Below, one piece after another: positions 1-5,635 of a DNA stretch of 9,535 nt. This DNA is from Pseudomonadota bacterium (GTDB lineage Bacteria > Pseudomonadota > Alphaproteobacteria > Azospirillales > Azospirillaceae). The stretch lies in contig JAEYOB010000699.1 in NCBI GenBank assembly GCA_023412175.1, forward strand, positions 1 through 9,535, written 5' to 3'. The stretch's first letter is position 1. Each line of letters starts with the position of its first letter. The notes beneath the pieces are model-generated. The model worked only from the letters and a program-made list of their open reading frames with translations, had not been told where the DNA came from and did not search any database. Both the position numbers and the translations under genes were made by a program.

Positions 1-648
1 GTGCCGGAGGGCCGGATCGTCGCGCTGATCGGGCCGAACGGGGCGGGCAAGACGACCACCTTCAACCTGATCGCCGGGGTCTTCCCGCCCGACGAGGGGC
101 GGGTGCATCTGAAGGGCGCGCCGATCACCGGGCTGAAGCCCAACCGCGTCTGCGCCGCCGGGATCGGCCGGACCTTCCAGATCGTCAAGCCCTTCGGGCA
201 GCTGTCGGTCGAGGAGAATGTGATCGTCGGCGCGCTGGCCCGCGAACGGTCGGTGGCGGCGGCGCGCGACCACGCCCGGTCGGTGCTGGACCGGCTGGGT
301 CTGGCCGATCAGGCCGCCCGCCCGGCGCGCAGCCTGACCCTGCCGGACCGCAAGCGGCTGGAGGTCGCCCGCGCCCTCGCCACCCGCCCGATCCTTCTGC
401 TGCTGGACGAGGTTCTGGCCGGCCTGCGCCCGACCGAGGTGGACCGCATGGTCGAGGTGCTGCGCGACCTGAACCGCACGCACGGCCTGACCATCCTGAT
501 GATCGAGCACGTCATGCGGGCGGTGATGGCGCTGTCCGACCATGTGGTCGTCCTCGACCATGGCGAGAAGATCGCCGACGGCTCCCCGGCCGAGGTTACC
601 GCCGACCCGCGGGTGATCGAGTCCTACCTGGGCGCGGAAAGCCTGTAA
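1..648 (+). CDS. livG: LIV-type ABC transporter ATP-binding protein, LivG-like (5' end outside window)
   Basis: One of two nucleotide-binding subunits of a branched-chain-amino-acid-type (HAAT/LIV) uptake transporter; it hydrolyses ATP at the inner face of the cytoplasmic membrane. The window opens just ahead of Walker A, so roughly 30-40 N-terminal residues of a normal ~250-residue LivG are missing and the GTG at base 1 is not the true start. Visible in the 215 residues: Walker A GPNGAGKTTT (11-20), Q-loop Gln60 in GIGRTFQ, Walker B ILLLLDE (131-137) and switch His170 in MIEH. The signature is LTLPD (112-116) instead of the usual LSYGQ/LSGGQ, and Walker B is followed by V instead of P. From memory, this LTLPDRKRLE plus LLLDEV form defines a LivG subfamily, so I read it as intact. 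The transported substrate cannot be told. A LivF-type partner lies 4.2 kb downstream on the same strand. Confidence 0.93.
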   Translation: MPEGRIVALIGPNGAGKTTTFNLIAGVFPPDEGRVHLKGAPITGLKPNRVCAAGIGRTFQIVKPFGQLSVEENVIVGALARERSVAAARDHARSVLDRLGLADQAARPARSLTLPDRKRLEVARALATRPILLLLDEVLAGLRPTEVDRMVEVLRDLNRTHGLTILMIEHVMRAVMALSDHVVVLDHGEKIADGSPAEVTADPRVIESYLGAESL

Positions 649-658
649 GGGCCTTTCC
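636..658 (+). terminator. Possible stem-loop over the livG stop codon
   Basis: GGAAAGCC (636-643) can pair with GGCCTTTCC (650-658), leaving one bulged C and the loop TGTAAG, which contains the end of the stop codon. No T-run follows, so it is not a classical intrinsic terminator. It marks the boundary before a 232-base gap and the chemoreceptor gene. Seen by eye only, with no folding energy computed. Confidence 0.3.
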
Positions 659-740
659 GTATCTTGCTGGCCTTCTCGCTACACCGATGCTTTGTTTCCG
701 AAGAGCGCTTTCCGTGCATCCATTTTGCGCGTTATCAGGC

Positions 741-803
741 GAAAATGCCTAAGAAAGCAGCTACTTGACGCTAATTAGATAACCTATCGAAACACTCTGT
801 TAA
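741..803 (+). promoter_or_regulatory. A/T-rich putative promoter region of the chemoreceptor gene
   Basis: This stretch is conspicuously A/T-rich against the GC-rich surroundings and ends about 80 bases before the chosen start of the chemoreceptor gene. It holds a good -35-like hexamer, TTGACG (765-770). No convincing -10 follows at 16-18 bases (the hexamer at 17 is CGAAAC), although TAACCTAT lies closer in. A flagellar sigma-28 type promoter was considered but neither half matches well. The location and composition favour a promoter; the exact element is unresolved. Confidence 0.35.
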
Positions 804-880
804 AGAATCCCGGCCCATCCTTGTCGTATGCCGAACCGAATAAGACCAAACACGGCGACGACGGAAGATGGGGGAAGGGC

Positions 881-2599
881 ATGAACTGGTACAACAATCT
901 GCGCATCGGACAGCGGTTGACGATCGGCTTTGCCGCCGTGATCGTGTTGCTGGTGGTCAACGTCGGCGCCGCGATGGTGATGGCCAGCGGCGGTAAACAG
1001 ATGGCGGGCAAGATTGCCGAGGTGCGCATGCCCACTGCGCTGGCGAGCGATGGGATCTATGCGAACGTCACGGGATCCCTGGCTGCCATGCGGGGCTTTC
1101 TGCTGACCGGAGGCGCGACGTTGCGTGCCGAGCGCGCTGCACATTGGGCCGAGATCGACCGTCTGCGCGCAGAGATGGACCGGTTGTCCATGGCGTGGAC
1201 CGACGGATCCAACAGCCGCGACTGGGCCGAGGTGAAGCCGCTGCTGGATGAACTGCACAAAGCGCAGGACAGCTCCGAGGCGGTGGCAGTTGCCGGCGAT
1301 CGGGAGCGCTCCATCAAAATCCTTGCCGAAGAGGCGATGCCGCGCGCGGCCAAGCTGAAGGTTCTGCTGGACGGCGGCAAGGACGCTGCCGGGCGGCCGG
1401 TGGAGGGCATGACGAGCCGTCAGCGCAGACTGCTGGAAACCGAGTCGTACGCCATGTCAGCCGCGGCCGACCGGCTGATGCTGATGCAGGCCACCATGCT
1501 GGCCTTGGGCTTGGTGATCGGCGTGCTGGCGGTGCTGCTGACCGCGCGCTCCATCGTCCGGCCGCTTTCCGCCATGACCGACGCCATGAACCGGCTGGCG
1601 GGCGGCGACTACGCCGCCCCGATTCCCGCGGTCGGGCGGCGCGACGAGGTGGGCGTGATGGCGCAGGCGGTGCTGGTCTTCAAGGACGGCATGGTGGCCG
1701 CCCGCGAGGCCGCCGAGCGTGAGCGCGCCGAACAGGCTGCCCGCGAGAGCCGCGCCCGTGCCATCGAGGAGTTGACCGGCCGCTTCGACCGGGACACTGG
1801 CGAAGTGCTGGGCTCGGTCTCCACGGCGGCGCTGCAGATGCAATCCACCGCCGGGCAGCTCTCCGCCAACGCCGAGCAGACCACGCGCCAGTCCACGGCC
1901 GTCGCGGCGGCGTCTGAGGAGGCATCCGCCAACGTCCAGACCGTCGCCACCGCGACCGAGGAACTGGCGGCCTCCGTGCAGGAGATCAGCCGTCAGGTCG
2001 CACAATCGGCGACCATCGCCGGTGAGGCGGTGGCCCAGGCCGGCAAGGTGGACGAATCCATGCGCGGCTTGGCGTCGGCGTCGGAGGAGATCGCCAAGGT
2101 CATCGACCTGATCATGCAGATCGCCTCGCAGACCCGGCTGCTGGCCCTGAACGCCACCATCGAGGCGGCGCGCGCCGGCGACATGGGCAAGGGCTTTGCC
2201 GTGGTGGCGTCCGAGGTCAAGGCCTTGGCCGACCAGACCACCCGCGCCACCGACGAGATCGCCGCCAAGGTCACCTCGATCCAGGGCGAGGCGCAGGGGG
2301 CGGTGTCGTCCATCGGCGCCATCATGGAGACGATCCGCCAGATCAGTGACGTTTCCGGCACCATCGCCGCGGCGGTCGAGGAGCAGCAGGCGGCGACCCA
2401 GGAAATCGCCCGCAACATCCAGCAGGCGGCCCAGGGCACGCAGGAGGTGTCCAGCAACATCGTCGGCGTCAACCGCGCCGCCACCGCCACCGGCGCCGCC
2501 GCGCATCAGGTGCTGGGTGCCGCCGACACGCTGTCGGACCAGGCCGGCGTGCTGAAATCGAAGGTGGAAATCTTCCTGTCCGCCGTGAAGGCTGCGTAG
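881..2599 (+). CDS. Methyl-accepting chemotaxis protein (transmembrane chemoreceptor)
   Basis: Inner-membrane receptor that senses a ligand outside the membrane and controls CheA through CheW. I start it at ATG 881 (572 residues) because GGGGAAGGG lies just before it; an upstream in-frame TTG at 821 would only add 20 polar residues. Order: short cytoplasmic N-terminus, TM1 about 13-35, a ~165-residue mostly helical extracytoplasmic domain of the four-helix-bundle type (with RGFLLTGG), TM2 about 200-222, HAMP about 222-272 (RPL, then DEVG), a charged coiled-coil linker, and the signalling domain about 310-565. The hairpin tip is near 414-439 and contains LALNATIEAARAG and GKGFAVVASEVKALA. At the tip the usual QTN is QTR (Arg419). 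The C-terminus lacks an NWETF-type CheR tether. The ligand is unknown; its place between transporter and acyl-CoA synthetase genes suggests the same nutrient, which is inference. Confidence 0.95.
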   Translation: MNWYNNLRIGQRLTIGFAAVIVLLVVNVGAAMVMASGGKQMAGKIAEVRMPTALASDGIYANVTGSLAAMRGFLLTGGATLRAERAAHWAEIDRLRAEMDRLSMAWTDGSNSRDWAEVKPLLDELHKAQDSSEAVAVAGDRERSIKILAEEAMPRAAKLKVLLDGGKDAAGRPVEGMTSRQRRLLETESYAMSAAADRLMLMQATMLALGLVIGVLAVLLTARSIVRPLSAMTDAMNRLAGGDYAAPIPAVGRRDEVGVMAQAVLVFKDGMVAAREAAERERAEQAARESRARAIEELTGRFDRDTGEVLGSVSTAALQMQSTAGQLSANAEQTTRQSTAVAAASEEASANVQTVATATEELAASVQEISRQVAQSATIAGEAVAQAGKVDESMRGLASASEEIAKVIDLIMQIASQTRLLALNATIEAARAGDMGKGFAVVASEVKALADQTTRATDEIAAKVTSIQGEAQGAVSSIGAIMETIRQISDVSGTIAAAVEEQQAATQEIARNIQQAAQGTQEVSSNIVGVNRAATATGAAAHQVLGAADTLSDQAGVLKSKVEIFLSAVKAA

Positions 2600-2618
2600 C
2601 AGGCCGGCCCTCTCCCAA

Positions 2619-2643
2619 CCTCCTCCTGCCCTGCAGGGGGAGG
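2619..2643. terminator. Possible bidirectional GC-rich terminator hairpin
   Basis: CTCC and CCC pair with GGG and GGAG around a core CTGCAG, giving an imperfect hairpin between the converging ends of the chemoreceptor gene (plus) and the NHLP gene (minus). It has no clear T-run on either side. The position in a 56-base convergent gap is the main argument. Confidence 0.35.
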
Positions 2644-2655
2644 CGCCGGGCGCGC

Positions 2656-2916
2656 TTACTGATAGGCCCGGTTCTGTGGTCCGCGGTCGTCGCCGACAGT
2701 GGAGGGGCAGGCCTGACGGTCGGAGGCCGGCGGGACGACGATGTGCAACTCCTGCGCCGTGTCCTCGTGCACCGTCAGCGAGACTGTCGGCGCCAGCACG
2801 ATCTTGAACTCCGCCGCCAGCGTGCCGCGCGGATCGGCCAACAGCCGGGTGCGGAAACCGGGGTCCTGGGCCAGGCGGTGGGTGATCATGGATTCCACGT
2901 CCCTGCGTTCAAGCAC
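2656..2916 (-). CDS. NHLP-family (nitrile-hydratase-like leader) RiPP precursor-like small protein
   Basis: An 86-residue protein resembling the NHLP leader family (TIGR03793-type), whose members derive from the nitrile hydratase alpha subunit and serve as leaders of proteusin-like RiPPs. Residues 3-40 give the typical amphipathic start and the hallmark DPGFRTRLLADPRGTLAAEF. Residues 44-63 give the strand segment, with TVSLTVHEDTAQELHIVVPP matching the family pattern V-x-V-x-E-x-T-x-x-x-x-x-V-x-P-P. A 23-residue tail (64-86) follows, with one Cys (70), two Ser, one Thr and no double-glycine cleavage motif. The start is GTG 2916, chosen because GGGAGGT lies 4 bases upstream; Met10 is a weaker alternative. 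The frame stays open far upstream antisense to the synthetase gene, so gene callers may extend or miss it. No YcaO, LanM, radical SAM or peptidase-transporter gene is in the window, so whether it is matured is unknown. Confidence 0.85.
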   Translation of the reverse strand: MLERRDVESMITHRLAQDPGFRTRLLADPRGTLAAEFKIVLAPTVSLTVHEDTAQELHIVVPPASDRQACPSTVGDDRGPQNRAYQ

Positions 2917-2924
2917 GGTGACCT

Positions 2925-2957
2925 CCCGATTCTGTTGCGGCCCGATTTTGTTTGTGG
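2925..2957 (-). repeat. Imperfect tandem repeat in the NHLP gene leader
   Basis: CCCGATTCTGTTGCGG (2925-2940) is followed at once by CCCGATTTTGTTTGTGG (2941-2957); the first 12 bases agree at 11 positions. Read in the direction of the NHLP gene, the second copy merges with its ribosome binding site. It could be a short regulatory repeat or chance. Confidence 0.4.
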
Positions 2958-2962
2958 TCTGA

Positions 2963-2968
2963 AGGATA
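2963..2968 (-). promoter_or_regulatory. Weak -10-like hexamer for the NHLP gene
   Basis: On the minus strand this reads TATCCT, four of six matches to TATAAT, about 47 bases before the GTG start. The hexamer 17 bases upstream (AGACCC) does not resemble a -35 element, so support is poor. Confidence 0.2.
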
Positions 2969-3053
2969 GCATTGGCGGATGATCTGGGTCTTGCCGCTTT
3001 GTGTCGCAGCCGATCCGGATAGGCGTCTGGCGCCCGTTCCGGTTCGGTCGTAA

Positions 3054-3070
3054 GTTCCTCGGCAAGGAAC
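3054..3070. promoter_or_regulatory. Inverted repeat, candidate operator upstream of the acyl-CoA synthetase gene
   Basis: GTTCCT (3054-3059) and AGGAAC (3065-3070) are perfect inverted copies separated by five bases, so the half-sites are 11 bp apart, one helical turn. It ends 26 bases before the synthetase start, inside the 180-base divergent region shared with the NHLP gene. That fits a dimeric repressor site or a small leader hairpin. No regulator gene of matching kind is adjacent. Confidence 0.4.
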
Positions 3071-3096
3071 GAAAACGCCCTGGGGAGGGAGACCGC

Positions 3097-4737
3097 ATGC
3101 TGCCGCAAGGCGCAAGCTATGCCGAGATTTCCGAGCACTTCCGCTGGGAGGTGCCGCATCGCTACAACATCGGTGTCGACGTCTGCGACAAGTGGGCTGG
3201 GCGTGATCCCGACCGCACCGCGCTGATCTACAAGCGCCGCGACGGTTCGGTCGCCGAGTACAGCTTCGCCGACATCCGCCGAGAGTCCAACCGGCTCGCC
3301 AACCTGCTGCGCAGCCTTGGCGTCGCGCGCGGCGACCGCGTCGGCATCCTGCTGCCGCAAGCGCCGGAGACGGCGATGTCGCACGTCGCCGCCTACAAGA
3401 TGGGCGCCATCGCCGTGCCGCTGTTCGGCCTCTTCGGGGTGGACGCGCTGCACTACCGCCTCGGCAACTGCGGCGCGAAGGCGGTGGTCACCGACGCCGT
3501 GGGGGCGGAGAAGATCGTGGCGCTGAAGGACCGGTTGCCCGACCTCCGGGTGGTGCTGTGCATCGACGGGCCGCTGCACGGTTTCCATGACTACCACGCG
3601 CTGGTCGCCCAGCAGCCCGGGGAGTTCGAGCCGGTGGACACGCTGGCCGACGATCCGGCGCTGATCATCTACACCTCCGGCACCACCGGCCAGCCGAAGG
3701 GGGCGCTGCACGCGCACCGCGTGCTGCTCGGTCACCTGCCGGGGGTGGAGGCGTCGCACGACCTGTTCCCGCAGCCGGGCGATCGCATCTGGACGCCAGC
3801 CGACTGGGCGTGGATCGGCGGGTTGCTGGACGTGTTGATGCCGGCGTGGCACCACGGCGTCACCGTCGTCGCCCACCGCTTCGAGAAGTTCGACGCCGAG
3901 GAGGCGTTCCGCCTGATCGCCGATTTCGGCGTGCGCAACGCCTTCCTGCCGCCGACCGCGCTGAAGATGATGCGGAGCGTCGAGGGCCCGCAGCCCCGGT
4001 TCACCTATTCCATGCGCTCGATCGCGTCGGGCGGCGAGACGCTGGGGACGGAGCTGCTCGACTGGGGGCGGCGCACCTTCGGGCTGACCATCAACGAGTT
4101 CTACGGCCAGACCGAGTGCAACATGATCGTCTCGTCCTGCGCCGCGATCATGCCCGGCAAGCCCGGCATCATGGGGCGTCCTGCGCCCGGCCACGACGTG
4201 GCGGTGATCGACGACGACGGCAACCGGTTGGAGCCCGGCCGTCTCGGCCACATCGCCGTGCACCGGCCCGACCCCGTCATGTTCCTGGAATACTGGGCCA
4301 ACCCCAGGGCCACCGCCGACAAGTTCATCGGCGACTGGCTGGTGACCGGCGACCAGGGCGAGATGGACGGGGAGGGCTACATCCGCTTCATCGGGCGTGC
4401 CGACGACGTCATCACCTCGGCCGGCTACCGCATCGGCCCCGGCGAGATCGAGGACTGCCTGATCGCCCACCCGGCGGTGCGCATGGCCGCGGTGGTCGGC
4501 GTGCCCGACCCCCTGCGCACCGAGATCGTCAAGGCCTTCGTGGTGTTGAGCGAGGACGCGCAACCCGGACCGGAGCTGGTGAAGGACATCCAGGAGCACG
4601 TGAAGACGCGGCTGGCCGCACACGAGTACCCGCGCGAGATCGCCTTCGTGGACGCCCTGCCGATGACCACCACCGGCAAGATCATCCGCCGCGAGCTGCG
4701 CGACCGGGCGATCCGGGAGAAGGAAGGAAAGGGCTGA
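3097..4737 (+). CDS. AMP-forming acyl-CoA synthetase (short/medium-chain type)
   Basis: Activates a carboxylic acid with ATP to an acyl-adenylate and then to acyl-CoA in the cytoplasm. ATG 3097 is chosen because GGGGAGGGA sits 6 bases upstream; the frame is open to GTG 3001 but that would add 32 unlike residues. The protein has 546 residues, normal for the family. ANL-superfamily motifs are complete: P-loop YTSGTTGQPKG (192-202), aromatic and acyl-pocket segment TPADWAW (233-239), YGQTE (336-340), VTGDQG (416-421), the hinge and A8 region GRADDVITSAGYRIGPGEIE (433-452), and catalytic Lys528 in TTTGK. The TPADWAWIGG and YWANPRATADKFIGDWLVTGD segments resemble acetyl-CoA and medium-chain synthetases more than long-chain FadD. 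The LIV-type ATPase gene downstream suggests uptake-coupled activation of an organic acid. Substrate not determined. Confidence 0.93.
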   Translation: MLPQGASYAEISEHFRWEVPHRYNIGVDVCDKWAGRDPDRTALIYKRRDGSVAEYSFADIRRESNRLANLLRSLGVARGDRVGILLPQAPETAMSHVAAYKMGAIAVPLFGLFGVDALHYRLGNCGAKAVVTDAVGAEKIVALKDRLPDLRVVLCIDGPLHGFHDYHALVAQQPGEFEPVDTLADDPALIIYTSGTTGQPKGALHAHRVLLGHLPGVEASHDLFPQPGDRIWTPADWAWIGGLLDVLMPAWHHGVTVVAHRFEKFDAEEAFRLIADFGVRNAFLPPTALKMMRSVEGPQPRFTYSMRSIASGGETLGTELLDWGRRTFGLTINEFYGQTECNMIVSSCAAIMPGKPGIMGRPAPGHDVAVIDDDGNRLEPGRLGHIAVHRPDPVMFLEYWANPRATADKFIGDWLVTGDQGEMDGEGYIRFIGRADDVITSAGYRIGPGEIEDCLIAHPAVRMAAVVGVPDPLRTEIVKAFVVLSEDAQPGPELVKDIQEHVKTRLAAHEYPREIAFVDALPMTTTGKIIRRELRDRAIREKEGKG

Positions 4738-4754
4738 GCGCCGCACGGTTTCGG

Positions 4755-4783
4755 TTCTGATACGGCGGCGTCTGCGCTAGAGT
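4755..4783 (+). promoter_or_regulatory. Weak promoter candidate for the LivF-type gene
   Basis: TTCTGA (4755-4760) and TAGAGT (4778-4783) are spaced 17 bases apart in the 78-base gap between the synthetase and LivF genes, matching consensus at 3/6 and 4/6. GCTAGAGTGG resembles -10 regions often seen close upstream of alphaproteobacterial genes. Read-through from the synthetase gene is equally possible. Confidence 0.25.
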
Positions 4784-4815
4784 GGCGCCCCGTTCCGGCC
4801 AGCCAAGACGCGCCC

Positions 4816-5520
4816 ATGCTCACCGTCACCGACCTCGACCTGTTCTACGGCGACGCCCAGGCGCTCGACACCGTGTCGCTCGCCGTGGAGGCCGGCACCA
4901 CCACCGCCATCGTCGGTGCCAACGGCGCCGGCAAGACGTCGCTGATCCGCACCATCTCCGGCATCCTCAAGCCCGCACGCGGCTCCATCCGGTTCAAAAG
5001 CAAGGAGATCGCCGGGCTGCCCAGCCATGTGGTCTGCGACCTCGGCATCGGGCAGGTGGCCGAGGGGCGGCAGATCTTCCCGTCGCTGTCGATCCGCGAG
5101 AACCTGGAGATGGGCGCCGTCATTCCGCGTGCCCGCGCCAGCGCCAGGGACACCTTCGCGCATGTGCTGTCGCTGTTCCCCCGCCTGGAGGAACGCCTGA
5201 ACCAGGCGGCCGGCACGCTGTCGGGCGGCGAGCAGCAGATGCTCGCCATCGGCCGCTGCCTGATGGGCAAGCCCGAACTGATCATGTTCGACGAACCCTC
5301 GCTGGGTTTGGCACCGGCGCTGGTTCAGGAGCTGTTCCGCACCATCCGCGCGCTGGGCGAACAGGGCATGACCATCATCCTGGTCGAGCAGAACGTCGCC
5401 GCGTCGCTGAAGCTCGCCAGCCGCGCCTATGTGCTGGAAAACGGCCGCGTGGTGCTGTCCGGCACCGGCGAGGCGCTGCTCGCCGATCCGGCGGTCAAGC
5501 AGGCGTATCTGGGACTCTGA
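4816..5520 (+). CDS. livF: LIV-type ABC transporter ATP-binding protein, LivF-like
   Basis: Second nucleotide-binding subunit of a branched-chain-amino-acid-type uptake transporter, peripheral on the inner membrane. Full length at 234 residues, as expected for LivF. Walker A GANGAGKTS (34-42), the LivF-specific AEGRQIFPSLSIRENL stretch (82-97, usually PEGR), a fully canonical signature LSGGEQQ (135-141), Walker B LIMFDEPSLG (155-164), and EQN (191-193) where other ABC ATPases have the switch His; that Gln is normal for LivF. The C-terminal YVLENGRVVLSGTGEALLADPAVKQAYLGL pattern is also typical. ATG 4816 starts exactly where LivF homologues do, although no good ribosome binding site precedes it. 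It lies 78 bases after the synthetase gene and is probably the partner of the LivG-like protein at the start of the window; permease and binding-protein genes are not in view. Confidence 0.95.
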   Translation: MLTVTDLDLFYGDAQALDTVSLAVEAGTTTAIVGANGAGKTSLIRTISGILKPARGSIRFKSKEIAGLPSHVVCDLGIGQVAEGRQIFPSLSIRENLEMGAVIPRARASARDTFAHVLSLFPRLEERLNQAAGTLSGGEQQMLAIGRCLMGKPELIMFDEPSLGLAPALVQELFRTIRALGEQGMTIILVEQNVAASLKLASRAYVLENGRVVLSGTGEALLADPAVKQAYLGL

Positions 5521-5605
5521 TCGTCCTTGTTTGGAGAACAGTGAAGTCTCGAACCGGCGCGTTGTTGTCCGGCGGCGGCTCGCCACATCATGCCCGACAC
5601 AAGGC

Positions 5606-5622
5606 GCGGCCCTCCCGGCCGC
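5606..5622 (+). other. Small hairpin next to the pirin ribosome binding site
   Basis: GCGGCC (5606-5611) and GGCCGC (5617-5622) form a 6-bp all-GC stem with loop CTCCC, one base before the AGGAGGT ribosome binding site (5624-5630). It could be the end of the livF transcript or could affect pirin translation. No T-run is present. Confidence 0.3.
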
Positions 5623-5635
5623 CAGGAGGTTCGGA

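Noticed and set aside
765..778. TTGAC-GCTA-ATTAG as an FNR-type box upstream of the chemoreceptor
   Set aside because: Only about seven of ten consensus positions match and the second half-site is poor; also explained as a plain -35 hexamer.
821..880. TTG start extending the chemoreceptor by 20 residues
   Set aside because: No ribosome binding site; the extension is polar and unlike receptor N-termini, while ATG 881 has GGGGAAGGG just upstream.
112..1000. LTLPD signature in the LivG-like protein as a sign of a dead ATPase
   Set aside because: Other motifs are intact, the codon pattern is healthy, and I recall the same form in a LivG subfamily, so a pseudogene call is not supported.
1457..2506. 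349-codon open frame antisense to the chemoreceptor gene
   Set aside because: Gly/Arg/Leu/His-rich low-complexity product with no recognisable domain; the chemoreceptor frame explains the region.
3001..3096. GTG start extending the acyl-CoA synthetase by 32 residues
   Set aside because: Basic extension unlike the family, no ribosome binding site, and ATG 3097 is well placed after GGGGAGGGA.
2917..4746. Very long open frame antisense to the acyl-CoA synthetase gene, continuous with the NHLP frame (696 codons in total)
   Set aside because: Only the last 86 codons look like a protein. The rest is His/Arg/Asp/Val-rich translation typical of the antisense frame of a GC-rich gene, and the synthetase frame on the other strand has complete motifs.
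5561..5590. TTGTTG with CATCAT 18 bases later as a pirin promoter
   Set aside because: Only 3/6 and 4/6 matches with non-optimal spacing; not distinguishable from chance.
5429..5635. In-frame upstream extension of the pirin gene into livF
   Set aside because: The extension is Arg/Pro/Ala-rich shadow sequence, while ATG 5636 follows AGGAGGT and gives the exact family length.
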